In this document: one piece after another, positions 42,532 through 52,827 of the stretch
How the letters are laid out: every line of letters starts with the position of its first letter
How positions within the stretch are numbered: position 1 is the stretch's first letter
NCBI GenBank assembly: GCA_910575835.1
Contig: CAJTGB010000032.1
Span: forward strand, 1 to 55,812
Length of the DNA stretch: 55,812 bases
Direction of reading: 5' to 3'
Source of the DNA: Lachnospiraceae bacterium
GTDB lineage: Bacteria > Bacillota > Clostridia > Lachnospirales > Lachnospiraceae
Made by a program: the position numbers and the translations under genes
Notes under the pieces: model-generated
Told to the model about the DNA's origin: nothing
Database searches by the model: none
Seen by the model: the letters and a program-made list of their open reading frames with translations, nothing else

Positions 42532-42798
42532 TTAGCATCCGCAGTCAAAGCCGCCGCATCCATTGCCGCATCCGCCGCAGCAGAAGAGCAGAAGGATGAT
42601 CCACAGACAACTGTCATTGCCGCATCCGCCGCCAAAGCCGTTGCCGCATCCGCCGCAGCAGAAGAGCAGAAGGATGATCCACAGGCAGCTATTGTTGCCA
42701 AAGCCGCATCCGCATTCTCCACCATTTCTTCCTACGCCTGATTCACAGCCGCATCCACAGTTCGTAGCACTTAAATCGCTCATATTGAAATCCTCCAT
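42532..42798 (-). CDS. Cys/Gly-rich protein with a tandem membrane-like repeat (chorion-class HCB-like)
   Basis: An 88-residue protein that consists mostly of Cys, Gly and two copies of a unit reading SCLWIILLLFCCGGCGNG. The copies lie at about residues 37-54 and 63-80 and are joined by a Gly-rich linker. At DNA level a 78-base tandem repeat is visible. Similar proteins are annotated as chorion-class high-cysteine HCB protein 13, a name without experimental meaning. The hydrophobic units could insert in a membrane or make a surface or spore layer. The ribosome site is GGAGG-like. Confidence 0.7.
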   Translation of the reverse strand: MEDFNMSDLSATNCGCGCESGVGRNGGECGCGFGNNSCLWIILLLFCCGGCGNGFGGGCGNDSCLWIILLLFCCGGCGNGCGGFDCGC

Positions 42799-42864
42799 TT
42801 ATGTTGTTTACAGTAACATAATATGCGAAGGGTTCCAATGTGTGAAAATGAAAATCAATGAAAT

Positions 42865-43500
42865 TCAATTTTTTATCAGCCGTTTTATAGAATGCTGATA
42901 GAGATAGGAGTTCTTCTGTAATTTTAATTTGTCCAGTGTTGATATGTTTTCCTTGGCATACTCGTCATAAAGAGTAAGCAGATAGGATATAGTGTAATTC
43001 CTGTGCTGAAACCAGGTGAACAACAGCCAGTTCATGATGTCCGGGTACCAGTACCGCTCCGGGATGGCAGAGGTCTGAAGCAGTGTAACATGCCGGGCGG
43101 CTTCTTCGGATAATTCGGTCAGCTCGTTAGAATAGCTCTTATCTTTGAATAGAGCGTCGCTTTGCTGGATGATGTCGTACAGGGCGTTGGATGCTTTCCA
43201 GTAAGCGACGAAGGCAGGATCGGTCTCATCAGGAGTTTCTTCCATATTATGAAGATCGAAGGTCTGCATAGTCGGCCGCCTTCTGGTGAAGTTCCAGTCA
43301 TACTCGGAACGCTTGTCCGGGTCGGACAGGACATTGTAGGCCTCTAAGATCTCCTGCATCTGTTCGGTGGTGTCGATACCGTTGCGGATGTTGACATCCG
43401 GGTGGTACTTTTTCGCCAGTTCGTTCTTGGCTGCGGTAATGTCTTCTAAGGTAGCCTTTTCTGAGACACCCAATATATCATAATAATTCTTGTCGTCCAT
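42865..43500 (-). CDS. DnaJ-like J-domain protein
   Basis: A 211-residue protein starting MDDKNYYDILGVSEKATLED, with the HPD tripeptide in KKYHPDVNIRNG near residue 30. A canonical J domain (1-65) is thus present and activates DnaK. There are no Gly/Phe or zinc-finger regions. The C-terminal part is helical (YLLTLYDEYAKENISTLDKL). ATG 43500 follows GGAGG at 6 bases and is preferred over upstream starts. Its client is unknown. Confidence 0.85.
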   Translation of the reverse strand: MDDKNYYDILGVSEKATLEDITAAKNELAKKYHPDVNIRNGIDTTEQMQEILEAYNVLSDPDKRSEYDWNFTRRRPTMQTFDLHNMEETPDETDPAFVAYWKASNALYDIIQQSDALFKDKSYSNELTELSEEAARHVTLLQTSAIPERYWYPDIMNWLLFTWFQHRNYTISYLLTLYDEYAKENISTLDKLKLQKNSYLYQHSIKRLIKN

Positions 43501-43730
43501 TCTATCCTCCATTGATGATTCTATACCCCAGAGGCAGTACATATGCCGAATGGCCCCGCGGGTAAAATATGGAAATGAGCATAATTATCTTACGACAATT
43601 TTGCGGATAAATCAATTAGAAATTTTGAATATTCAAAAGGTGCTTATTATTCGATGTGCTATAGATATGAATCTATGTTATACTAATCGTATCAGTTAGG
43701 TAAGATATAACAGAAGAGGAGACATAAGGA

Positions 43731-46451
43731 ATGACAAAGCAAGAGTTGGCTACGAGAATATGGGCAACTGCGAATGAACTCAGGAAAAATATCAAGGCAA
43801 GCGAGTACAAGGACTATATTCTTGGCTTTATGTTTTACAAATACTTATCAGACAAGGAGCTTGATTACTTTAAAGATCGCGGCGGGGAATCAGAAGAAGA
43901 TTTGATAGATCTGGATATCGAGGTCATCGATATGGCGAGGGATGTCAATGGGTACTTCATCGCCTATGAAGACCTCTTCTCTGTCTGGAGAAAGAAGGGA
44001 ATTCATCTCGGGGCGAGGGATGTCTCGGAAGCGATAGGAAGATTCTACGATAATATCGGCGCCAGATATCAGAAGCTTTTTGAAAATATCTTTTCTGTGC
44101 TGGCGTCAGGGCTTACAAAGCTTGGAGAGAACGCCGGATCCAGGGACAGTGCGGTGCGCAGCATTGTGGATCTGATCTGCCAGATTCCGCCAAAGAGCAA
44201 AGACTATGATGTACTGGGATATATCTATGAATATCTGATCCGACAATTCTCAAGTGAAGCGAAAAAGGACGGAGCATTCTATACACCTCATGGGCTGACA
44301 TCCCTTATGGCGAAGATCGTGGCGGACCGGCTGAGAGGGAAACAAGAAGTGAGCGTATACGATCCCACGATCGGAACAGGGGGACTTCTGTTAAATATCG
44401 GAAAAGAAGTGGGGAAGTTCGTTGCATTTGAGAATATTAAGTATTACGGACAGGAGCTTATCACGGAAACCTGTAACCTTGCGAAGATGAATTTGTTTAT
44501 GCAGGATATAAACATTCAGAATATCTATGTGCGAAACGGAGATACGCTGAAGGACGACTGGCCGTACTTTGATGAGGATAGAGCCTATGAGGCGCTTCCG
44601 GTAGATGCGGTTGTGTCCAATCCGCCGTATAGTCAGGGGTGGAATCCGGAGGATTATAAATTAGACGAGAGATTCAAATATGGGCTTGCGCCGCAGAAGA
44701 AAGCGGATTATGCGTTCTTGTTACATTGTCTTTACCATGTGCGGGATAAGGACGGTATCATGGCGATCGTACTCCCGCACGGCGTATTGTTTCGCGGGGC
44801 GGCAGAGTACAACATCAGGAAAAATCTGATAGAAAATCATAACATCGAAACGATTATCGGGTTCCCGGGGAATATGTTCTTCGCAACAGGGATTCCGGTC
44901 ATTGTTATGATCCTTTCAAAAGGAAGAGAAGAGAGTGATATTTTATTTATAGACGCTTCTGCGTCCTACGCCAAAGAAGGAACGCAGAATGTATTAAGAG
45001 AGAGGGATATTAAGAAGATATTTGATGCGGTAAAGGCAAGAAAAGATAGTAAGAATTTCTCGAGAGTTGTAAACTTGGATGAAATCATCGAGAATGATTA
45101 TAATCTGAATATTCCGAGATATATTTCTGCGGCAGAGAGTAAAGAAGCCCTTGATCTATATTCAGTTATGACAGGAAGGATATCAGGCAGAGCCCTCTTA
45201 GCATATGACGGATACTGGGCAGAATTCCCCGGGCTTAAGCAGAAAATATTCGATATGGAGAACGGCTATTATATATTTAAGCCGGTCGAGATGAAAGATG
45301 TAATCTTTTCGGATGATGGAGTTAAGAAGTATATAGCAGATGTCGGCAGTATTTCAAAAAGGTTCAGAGCTTATCTGATCACATCATTAATTCGGGAAGA
45401 CGCGGACGCAAAGGTCCATGACAGGATTATGGAGCAGTTATTCCGGATCTATGGAGATGTGAAGCTGTTAGATGGATATTCTGTCTTTCAGGCATTTTCT
45501 GATGAATGGGATATCGTGGAGAATGATCTGGTCAGAATACATAATGAGGGAAAACAGATCTGCCGGGAGACAGAGCCGGATATTGTGCTGCAGAAGGATA
45601 ACAGTACGAAGAAATATGTGGAGGTACAAAAGGGGATCAAAGGAAAGGTATTTCCGATCCGTATGATCCAGGAAGTGTACTTCCGGTCAGAGCTAGATGA
45701 ACTTGAGAGGTTAAATAGTGAGAGCATTACATTAGAAGGTGAAATAGAAGATCTGTGGAATGAGCTGGAAGAAGATACAAAGTCCAATCTGTCGAAGGAG
45801 GACAACAGTGATGATCATTCCAAAATGGATCCGAAGAAGCTTAACAGCGAAGTGAAGCAGATTCTTTCAGAATTGTCATCCCCGGAAACAGATATTTTGG
45901 AAGAGTATCTTACACTGAAGAATAAGCAGAAGAAGATTGATTTTATCAGCAACCATTCGGAAATAGAATGGGATCAGATGAAATGTAATAAGGATATGAC
46001 CTATGGGGCGGCGGCGGTAAGGACATATATAGATTTCCTGAAGCTTAAGAAAGAGTTCGATGTGGAGACCGAAGAGGGCAGGATCATAGGTATAAAGAAG
46101 AAGATCGAGCAGAAGAGTGATGTGAATAAAAAAGCGAAGATGCTGTCGCAGGAGCTTGAGGAGAAGGCGGTTGAGAAGATCGGAAGCTTGACGGACGGGG
46201 AAGTTGACGATATGCTTACGAAGAAATGGATCGATCCGGTAATGATTCATATTGATGAAGATGTAAAACAGGTGATGATGAAGCTTGTGAATGCGCTGGA
46301 AGCGTTGAAGGAGCAGTATAAGGATCCGCTTCCCAGGCTGGATGAACAGATTGAGGAGCTTAACAGAGAGTTGCACATGATGCTTGGTGAGCTGTGCGGG
46401 AGTCCGGCGGATATGGAAGCGATTGATATATTTAGAAAGGGGCTGCTTTGA
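43731..46451 (+). CDS. hsdM: type I restriction-modification DNA methyltransferase subunit with long C-terminus
   Basis: A 906-residue M subunit. HsdM_N spans residues 1-125. The SAM-binding motif I DPTIGTGGLLLN lies near 205 and catalytic motif IV SNPPYSQGW near 300, as expected for N6-adenine methylation. After residue about 475 there is an extra 430 residues, acidic and largely coiled coil. That is much longer than the usual 500-residue subunit. The stop overlaps the hsdS ATG (TGATG). It assembles with HsdS and HsdR to modify one strand pattern of the recognition site. Confidence 0.92.
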   Translation: MTKQELATRIWATANELRKNIKASEYKDYILGFMFYKYLSDKELDYFKDRGGESEEDLIDLDIEVIDMARDVNGYFIAYEDLFSVWRKKGIHLGARDVSEAIGRFYDNIGARYQKLFENIFSVLASGLTKLGENAGSRDSAVRSIVDLICQIPPKSKDYDVLGYIYEYLIRQFSSEAKKDGAFYTPHGLTSLMAKIVADRLRGKQEVSVYDPTIGTGGLLLNIGKEVGKFVAFENIKYYGQELITETCNLAKMNLFMQDINIQNIYVRNGDTLKDDWPYFDEDRAYEALPVDAVVSNPPYSQGWNPEDYKLDERFKYGLAPQKKADYAFLLHCLYHVRDKDGIMAIVLPHGVLFRGAAEYNIRKNLIENHNIETIIGFPGNMFFATGIPVIVMILSKGREESDILFIDASASYAKEGTQNVLRERDIKKIFDAVKARKDSKNFSRVVNLDEIIENDYNLNIPRYISAAESKEALDLYSVMTGRISGRALLAYDGYWAEFPGLKQKIFDMENGYYIFKPVEMKDVIFSDDGVKKYIADVGSISKRFRAYLITSLIREDADAKVHDRIMEQLFRIYGDVKLLDGYSVFQAFSDEWDIVENDLVRIHNEGKQICRETEPDIVLQKDNSTKKYVEVQKGIKGKVFPIRMIQEVYFRSELDELERLNSESITLEGEIEDLWNELEEDTKSNLSKEDNSDDHSKMDPKKLNSEVKQILSELSSPETDILEEYLTLKNKQKKIDFISNHSEIEWDQMKCNKDMTYGAAAVRTYIDFLKLKKEFDVETEEGRIIGIKKKIEQKSDVNKKAKMLSQELEEKAVEKIGSLTDGEVDDMLTKKWIDPVMIHIDEDVKQVMMKLVNALEALKEQYKDPLPRLDEQIEELNRELHMMLGELCGSPADMEAIDIFRKGLL

Positions 46452-47692
46452 TGGAAGGGAGAAAGGTTCCAGGGATAAGGTTTGAAGGGTTTGAAGAAGA
46501 GTGGGAACAGCGTAAGTTGGGGAACGTTACAGTTAAAATAGGTAGTGGAAAGACACCATCTGGTGGAAACAATGCATATGTTGATTTTGGAATTACGTTG
46601 ATTCGTTCGCAAAACATAAATGATAATAAGGTCAATTTGTTGGATGCTGTTAATATAGATGTTAAAACTGATTCTGCAATGAAAAATTCGCAAGTTTATA
46701 AAAATGATGTATTACTTAATATTACAGGAGCTTCTATTGGAAGAAGTGCGGTATATAAGGGAATAGAGCATGCAAATGTTAATCAACATGTATGTATTAT
46801 CAGACCTAATGAGGGATATTTTTCTGAATTTATTCAATTAAATTTAGCATCAAATAATGGGCAGAGACAAATAGAAACAAGTCAGGCAGGAGGTGGAAGA
46901 GAAGGGGTAAATTTTCAGCAAATTGGAAAGATGTGTTTTATGTTTCCTTCTATGACAGAACAAATAAAAATCGGAGAGTACTTCTCAGCTCTCGACAATC
47001 TCATCACCCTTCACCAGCGGAGGTATAAGAGATTAAAGCTTTTTAAAGAATCAATGCTTAACAAAATGTTCCCTAAAGATAGTGAGAAAATTCCAGAAAT
47101 AAGATTTGAAGGATTCAGTAGTGATTGGAAACAGCATAAGTTGGGAAAAATTGCCAGTAAAATTACAATGAAGAATACAGGCTCGCAATATATTGAGACG
47201 TTCACGAACTCTGCAGAATTTGGAATTATAAGTCAGAGAGATTTCTTTGATCACAATGTTTCTAATATAGAAAATATTGAGGGATATTATGTGGTAGAAG
47301 ATGATGTGTTTGTATATAATCCTAGAATTTCAACATCGGCTCCTGTTGGTCCGATAAACAGAAATAAGCTTGGCAGAACCGGAGTAGTGTCTCCGCTTTA
47401 CACAGTTTTCAAAACGCATGATATAGATTCTGAATATTTGGAATGGTACTTTAAGAGCAACCATTGGCATTTGTTCATGTATTTTAATGGTGATACAGGG
47501 GCAAGATCAGATAGATTTTCTATTAAGGATTCTGTGTTTTTTGAAATGCCCATTCCTATACCAGATATAGATGAGCAGATAAAAATAGGTAAATATTTAT
47601 CGAAATTGGATTCTCTTATTACTCTCCAACAATATAAGATGGAAACACTGCAAAATTTTAAAAAGTCATTATTGGAAAAGATGTTTACTTAG
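46451..47692 (+). CDS. hsdS: type I restriction-modification specificity subunit
   Basis: A 413-residue S subunit with two target-recognition domains. Each half opens with the same phrase, [18 protein letters not shown] near residue 7 and [18 protein letters not shown] near 216, and ends in a central or distal helix ([40 protein letters not shown]). The gene is noticeably AT-richer than its neighbours, typical for the exchange-prone part of the system. It decides the target sequence, which cannot be inferred. Confidence 0.92.
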   Translation: MEGRKVPGIRFEGFEEEWEQRKLGNVTVKIGSGKTPSGGNNAYVDFGITLIRSQNINDNKVNLLDAVNIDVKTDSAMKNSQVYKNDVLLNITGASIGRSAVYKGIEHANVNQHVCIIRPNEGYFSEFIQLNLASNNGQRQIETSQAGGGREGVNFQQIGKMCFMFPSMTEQIKIGEYFSALDNLITLHQRRYKRLKLFKESMLNKMFPKDSEKIPEIRFEGFSSDWKQHKLGKIASKITMKNTGSQYIETFTNSAEFGIISQRDFFDHNVSNIENIEGYYVVEDDVFVYNPRISTSAPVGPINRNKLGRTGVVSPLYTVFKTHDIDSEYLEWYFKSNHWHLFMYFNGDTGARSDRFSIKDSVFFEMPIPIPDIDEQIKIGKYLSKLDSLITLQQYKMETLQNFKKSLLEKMFT

Positions 47693-47708
47693 AAAGGTTT
47701 GGAATATA

Positions 47709-48194
47709 ATGAAACTATATCATGGAAGTAATGTAGAAGTAAAAGAGCCAAATATACTTGTTGGCAGAAGAACGCTTGATTTTGGTCAGGGATTTTATAC
47801 AACATCTGACTATAACCAAGCAGAAAAATGGGCTTTTAATATTTCAAAGCGCCGTAATGTCGGGAAACCAGTTGTTTCTGTGTATGAATTTGATGAAATA
47901 GTTCTCTCAGAATTAGTTGTCCTCGAATTCAGTACACCAAACAGTGATTGGCTGCATTTTGTGTCTGAAAATAGGACAGATACTTATCGTGGTATGGAGT
48001 ATGATTTTATAAAAGGTCCAATTGCCAATGATAATACGATGCCTGTATTGAATATGTATATATCCGGGTTCGTTGATGAGGATTTTGCAATAAAGCGTTT
48101 GTTGCCGCAGAAACTCAAAGATCAATGTGTATTCAAAACAGAAAAAGCGATTCCGTTTCTTAAGTTCAGGGAGGTAATATTATGCAAAAAATGA
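47709..48194 (+). CDS. DUF3990 protein, ADP-ribosyltransferase-like toxin candidate
   Basis: A 161-residue protein. [37 protein letters not shown] and WLHFVSENR follow the ART-like H-x-Y pattern: His/Tyr at the start, aromatic FYTT after, and a later acidic region. The family commonly sits beside DUF3791 genes and is considered a likely toxin of a two-gene system. It lies 16 bases after hsdS, inside the restriction operon, and overlaps the next gene by 13 bases. Toxicity is inferred only. Confidence 0.75.
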   Translation: MKLYHGSNVEVKEPNILVGRRTLDFGQGFYTTSDYNQAEKWAFNISKRRNVGKPVVSVYEFDEIVLSELVVLEFSTPNSDWLHFVSENRTDTYRGMEYDFIKGPIANDNTMPVLNMYISGFVDEDFAIKRLLPQKLKDQCVFKTEKAIPFLKFREVILCKK

Positions 48195-48427
48195 TGAGTG
48201 AGGTATTGCATTATTATGACAGGGAAGTTGTAAAAATGATGATAGATAAATATGGTCTGATTCCTATGGAAGCAATCAACAGTTTTATAAAATCTCAGAC
48301 CCACATTATGTTAGAAGATATGCAGTATGGTATGGATGAGTTCGGTTATCCTGCTATATTTGATATGTGGGAATGTGAGAAAATAACGGGAGATCCTAGA
48401 AATTCCATATATATAAGAGGAGAATAA
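48182..48427 (+). CDS. small partner protein of DUF3990
   Basis: An 81-residue protein starting [20 protein letters not shown]. It overlaps the DUF3990 3' end and is followed by the DUF3791 gene with one base between. The [15 protein letters not shown] block near the end recurs in small proteins of this neighbourhood in my memory, without a named function. It is likely an antitoxin-like partner, though that is not shown. Confidence 0.6.
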   Translation: MQKMMSEVLHYYDREVVKMMIDKYGLIPMEAINSFIKSQTHIMLEDMQYGMDEFGYPAIFDMWECEKITGDPRNSIYIRGE

Positions 48428-48428
48428 T

Positions 48429-48638
48429 ATGACAGCAGAACATGAATTTTATCTATATTTATTGGAATGTTATGCCGCGTATAAGAATAAACCGACAGGT
48501 GAGGTACTTGAAGAGTGGGATTTATTGAATATATCGGATTTTATTTTTAATATGTACGAAATGTACCATTCTGAATCTATAGAAAATGCTTTTAAAGATA
48601 TTGACAATCTGATTATGACTGGCAAACCTGCCTGGTAA
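48429..48638 (+). CDS. DUF3791 protein
   Basis: A 69-residue helical protein. HEFYLYLLECYAAYKNKPTG then ISDFIFNMYEMYHSESIENA match the DUF3791 pattern of short proteins that accompany DUF3990. In the expected arrangement it is the antitoxin-side or regulatory partner. It ends 31 bases before hsdR. AGAGGAGAA precedes its ATG. Confidence 0.7.
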   Translation: MTAEHEFYLYLLECYAAYKNKPTGEVLEEWDLLNISDFIFNMYEMYHSESIENAFKDIDNLIMTGKPAW

Positions 48639-48669
48639 ATCGAAAACAACATAACAAAGGAGAAATGGC

Positions 48670-51600
48670 ATGCCGCTACCATACACAGGAAAAAACGGGG
48701 AATTGAACTTTGAACGGGACTTTATAGATACCTTAAAAAAGCGAGGCTGGAGTAAGGATGTCCTGAATCACAAGACGATCCCGGAACTGATTGAAAATTG
48801 GAAAAACATTATATTTGACAGAAACCGCAATGTATTGAATAACGTCCCTCTCTCTGATTCAGAGATGGATCGCCTTATGGATACGGTGCGGGAGCAGGCG
48901 AACACACCGGTAAAGTCGAATATTTTCATTACGGGAAAGGATGTTCCTGTGAGACGGGACGGGGATTCGCCGGATCAGAAGAATGCAGGGAGCGACGTCA
49001 TCCTGAACATCTTCTCTCCGGGGGAAGTGGCAGGCGGAACGTCCAAATACCAGATCGCTGAACAGGTCGTGTTCAACCAGCAGGAAGATACGCGGGACAG
49101 AAGAGGCGACATTACACTTTTGATCAATGGTATGCCGGTGATCCATATCGAATTGAAAGCGAGCGGCGTAGATGTTTTTGAGGCTGCACATCAGATAAAG
49201 AAGTATATACAGGAGAGGAAATTCCAGGGATTTATGAGTCTGGTGCAGGTGTTCTGGGCGATTACGCCGGAAGATGCGTTGTATTTCGCGAATCCTGGAA
49301 CGGCAGAGCGGATGAACTCCGCATTCTTCTTCCACTGGGGGGACAGAGACAACCATATTATCCGGGACTGGAGAGAGATCATAGACGGCGAATCCAGGAT
49401 CCTGTCCATTCCTGAGGCGCACCGAATGATCGGATATTATGCTGTCGCCGACAAGGAGAAGGATACGCTGAAGGTCTGCCGCAGCTATCAGTATATTGCG
49501 ATCAGGGCAATCGTGGAACGGGTTTCCAGGCAGAAATGGGGTGACCATGACCAGCTTGGAGGCTTCGTATGGTGTACAACCGGAGGCGGTAAGACGATGA
49601 CTTCTTTTAAGGCCGGGCAGCTTATCATAGATAAGGGATATGCGGATAATGTTGTGTTCCTGGTCGACAGGAAGGCATTGGACAGTCAGTCAAAGCAGGA
49701 ATATAACTCATTTGCGCCGGTTGGCAGGAAGGTAGTAGAGACTAAAAGTGCATTCGATCTGTTTAATAAGCTGGTGAGTTCACATGCCGATAATCACATG
49801 CTGCTGACTTCCATCCAGAAGATGTCGAAGATTACGGATAAAAATGAAGAGAAACGTAAGGACGAGTTAGAGAAGATCAAACGCAAAAGGATTGTATTTA
49901 TCGTAGATGAGGCACATCGTTCACAGTTTGGAGAAATGCACCAGAATGTGAAGAATACTTTCTACAATGCTCTTTTTATTGGATTTACAGGCACACCGAT
50001 CTTTCCTGAGAATATGCGTGAGGGAGAGATGACGACGGAGTCGGTATTTGGCAGATGCCTCGCGGTATATTCTCTTGCAACAGGGATCCGTGACGGCAAT
50101 GTGCTGGGGTTCTATCCTAAAGGAGAGAAGACCTATGAAGATTATGTGCTTCGGATCAATGTTGCACTGCGTGAGAGCAATGCAAAGTCTGAAAAAGATG
50201 CGCAAAAAGATCCCGAGAAGTGGAAAATATATCGCTATTTTAGAACAAAGGCTCCTATGGAAACACAACATGATGAGAGAGGAAACATCAAGAAAGACAG
50301 GAATGGACGTAATCTGAAAGGAATCGAAGATTATCTGGTGCCAAGTCAATACGATAATCCTGAACATAGAAGAAGTGTCGTGGAGAATATAATCAATAAT
50401 TTTGATTCAATCGCATTCGGCGAAAACGGGACCTTATTCCACGGTATACTGGCAACTTCATCCATACCGGAAGCTTATGAATACTGGAAGTTATTCAGAG
50501 AAATGAAACCGGAGTTACATGTGACGGCGCTGTTTGATGCGAATCTTGAAACGAATTCAGGCGGAGAGTTTGTCAAGGAAGCGGCCTTGATCGAGATCGT
50601 CAAAAACTATGCGGATACATTTGGTCTGGAGCTTGATTTCAAATCAGATACAAAAGGCGCCAAATTTAAAGAAGATTTGATGGCGCGATTGTCTCATTCA
50701 AAGCCATATACGAAAATCGGAAATAATCATGACAAGTGTCTGGATATTGTGATCGTTGTAAATCAGTTGTTGACAGGATATGATTCGCAGTATGTGAATG
50801 TGCTGTATCTTGATAAAGAGTTGGAAAATGATAATCTGATCCAGGCAATGTCAAGGACAAACCGTGTATATGACAATAATGAGAAGCCGTTGGGATTGGT
50901 CAAATTCTTTCGGAAGATCTATACGATGAGGCGGAATCTGAATGAAGCCCTGAAGCTTTATTGCCAGGGAGATTATGCCAATGTGCAGGTAGATGATATC
51001 GATGAAAATATAAAGACACTCAATCGGACTTATAAGAATATCTGTGATATTTTTGCGATTGACCATATCGATCATTTTGAGCAATTGCCAAGATCAGATG
51101 AGAACAGACAGAAGTTCAGAAGAGAATTCTATCGCTTGAAAAGTACACTCAGAACGGCAATGCTCCAGGGATTAAAATGGGATAATGAGTTCGGTGCGTC
51201 GCTTAATTTTGATGAAAGAACTTATCGTATTCTGACTAGAAGGTATCAGGATCTTCCAGCGAATGGCGGGGGCAGGGCAGGTAAAAAGAGACCAGGTTTC
51301 GATATGCCTACCAGCTTGTCTACGATTGAGATGGATAAGATTGATGCGGAATATTTGGAAGCTCAATTTAAAATAGTAACGCTGAGGGATATCAGTACAC
51401 AGGAAGATCAGCTTTACAGGCAGGTAACGGCGATCGAGGAGATCAAAAAGAATCTTGGTATCCTGCCGGCAAGAAAACAAAAATATGCGAGACAGGTTCT
51501 TGAGGATGTAAAAAGCGGAATACTTATTGTGGAAGAAGGCAAGACCTTTATGACATATATCCAGGAGTACGCGGATCGGGTGATCAGGAAGGCGATCGAG

Positions 51601-51825
51601 GTATTTACTGCTAATTTCGGAATTGATGCGGATATTTTCTATGACTTATATGTTCATACCATGGGCGGAAAGGTTGATGCAATAAAACTGGAAGTGATAG
51701 AGAAGTCGGCAGATATCAATAAAGTAAAAGAATATTTTGATGCTAAGAACATGCTGAGTGCCAGAGGGAAGCTGCATGCAGAGCTTAAGCGGTTCATTGA
51801 AGAGCAGAAAGCGGAATCGGATTGA
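48670..51825 (+). CDS. hsdR: type I restriction-modification R subunit (endonuclease/translocase)
   Basis: A 1051-residue translocating nuclease. The N-terminal HSDR_N domain holds the nuclease residues in LLINGMPVIHIELKAS near 155-170. SF2 motor motifs follow: Walker A WCTTGGGKTMTS near 300, Walker B FIVDEAHRSQFG near 413, motif III FTGTPIF, and motif VI-like QAMSRTNRVYDN near 730. The C-terminus matches the helical S/M-binding part. It completes the operon after the DUF3990/DUF3791 genes. No disruption is visible, so the system looks intact. Confidence 0.94.
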   Translation: MPLPYTGKNGELNFERDFIDTLKKRGWSKDVLNHKTIPELIENWKNIIFDRNRNVLNNVPLSDSEMDRLMDTVREQANTPVKSNIFITGKDVPVRRDGDSPDQKNAGSDVILNIFSPGEVAGGTSKYQIAEQVVFNQQEDTRDRRGDITLLINGMPVIHIELKASGVDVFEAAHQIKKYIQERKFQGFMSLVQVFWAITPEDALYFANPGTAERMNSAFFFHWGDRDNHIIRDWREIIDGESRILSIPEAHRMIGYYAVADKEKDTLKVCRSYQYIAIRAIVERVSRQKWGDHDQLGGFVWCTTGGGKTMTSFKAGQLIIDKGYADNVVFLVDRKALDSQSKQEYNSFAPVGRKVVETKSAFDLFNKLVSSHADNHMLLTSIQKMSKITDKNEEKRKDELEKIKRKRIVFIVDEAHRSQFGEMHQNVKNTFYNALFIGFTGTPIFPENMREGEMTTESVFGRCLAVYSLATGIRDGNVLGFYPKGEKTYEDYVLRINVALRESNAKSEKDAQKDPEKWKIYRYFRTKAPMETQHDERGNIKKDRNGRNLKGIEDYLVPSQYDNPEHRRSVVENIINNFDSIAFGENGTLFHGILATSSIPEAYEYWKLFREMKPELHVTALFDANLETNSGGEFVKEAALIEIVKNYADTFGLELDFKSDTKGAKFKEDLMARLSHSKPYTKIGNNHDKCLDIVIVVNQLLTGYDSQYVNVLYLDKELENDNLIQAMSRTNRVYDNNEKPLGLVKFFRKIYTMRRNLNEALKLYCQGDYANVQVDDIDENIKTLNRTYKNICDIFAIDHIDHFEQLPRSDENRQKFRREFYRLKSTLRTAMLQGLKWDNEFGASLNFDERTYRILTRRYQDLPANGGGRAGKKRPGFDMPTSLSTIEMDKIDAEYLEAQFKIVTLRDISTQEDQLYRQVTAIEEIKKNLGILPARKQKYARQVLEDVKSGILIVEEGKTFMTYIQEYADRVIRKAIEVFTANFGIDADIFYDLYVHTMGGKVDAIKLEVIEKSADINKVKEYFDAKNMLSARGKLHAELKRFIEEQKAESD

Positions 51826-51832
51826 TTATAGA

Positions 51833-52705
51833 TTATGAAAGATGGATAAATTTTAAGATATTCTCATTAAACGGCTGTATTTCTTGATATAAAAAACCTA
51901 TTTCCCGGGGCGGAACAGGGTTTGATAAGGGGATTTCTATCAGGCTGCCTGCTTCTAGTTCAGATTCTATAAATTGCTTTACCACACAGGATACTCCGAT
52001 CCCTATCTTCGCGAATTCGATCAGCATGTCCATTTCATTCACCTCGAGGATATGCAGGGGAAGGATATTATTCTTTGCATAGTAAGCGTTAATGTGCTTG
52101 CGGGATACGTTGTCTTTATCCAGAAGCATGATGTTCGCATATTTGAATATCTCATCGTTTTTACAGTTCCATTTTTCTCTGTAGGCGGGGGTGCAGACGA
52201 ATATATATTCGATGCGCCCCAGGGAATGATAGACATAATTTCCAAGGCGTGGAGGCTTTGCTACCAGCGCCAGGTCAATGCTGCACTTCTCGATCATCAC
52301 AAGCGCTTCTGCCGATGATGTACAAGTGGTCGTCAGATCTGTATCGGGATATGATTTTACATATTTTTTCAAAAAGGGCATAAGAAAGTGTTTGCATAAT
52401 ACGTTGCTGGATGCTATTCGCAAATATCCCGTATAAAATGGGGATCTAAGATTCTTTTCTGTATCCGAAAGCATGAGAAGAGCCTTTTTCACGTTGTCGT
52501 ATAACAATCGTCCTTTTTCTGTCAACTCAACACCCTTTGATTTTCTGATAAAAAGCGTAGTATTAAGATTTTCTTCCAGCTTTTTGATAGTAATGCTTAC
52601 TGCCGGCTGAGAAATAAAAAGCGAAGCGGCGGCCTTTGATATACTTTTGTTTTCTGCGACAGAAAGAAAAATCTTATATCTTGCAAGATTGTCAAATGTG
52701 TCCAT
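51833..52705 (-). CDS. LysR-family transcriptional regulator
   Basis: A 290-residue LTTR. SKAAASLFISQPAVSITIKK near residue 20 is the helix-turn-helix, followed by an effector domain of about 200 residues. It is convergent with hsdR (8 bases between stops) and divergent from a methyltransferase gene, with a very AT-rich 122-base interval that would hold its operator. It probably regulates that methyltransferase. Effector unknown. Confidence 0.9.
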   Translation of the reverse strand: MDTFDNLARYKIFLSVAENKSISKAAASLFISQPAVSITIKKLEENLNTTLFIRKSKGVELTEKGRLLYDNVKKALLMLSDTEKNLRSPFYTGYLRIASSNVLCKHFLMPFLKKYVKSYPDTDLTTTCTSSAEALVMIEKCSIDLALVAKPPRLGNYVYHSLGRIEYIFVCTPAYREKWNCKNDEIFKYANIMLLDKDNVSRKHINAYYAKNNILPLHILEVNEMDMLIEFAKIGIGVSCVVKQFIESELEAGSLIEIPLSNPVPPREIGFLYQEIQPFNENILKFIHLS

Positions 52706-52827
52706 AATTTCTCCATATAAATATAATTTATATATTTTATAAAAAACATATATTTGAATTATATCATATAAGTAAATATAATTCTAGTGAAAATTAAACA
52801 GCTACTATATTCATTAGGAGGGATTGT

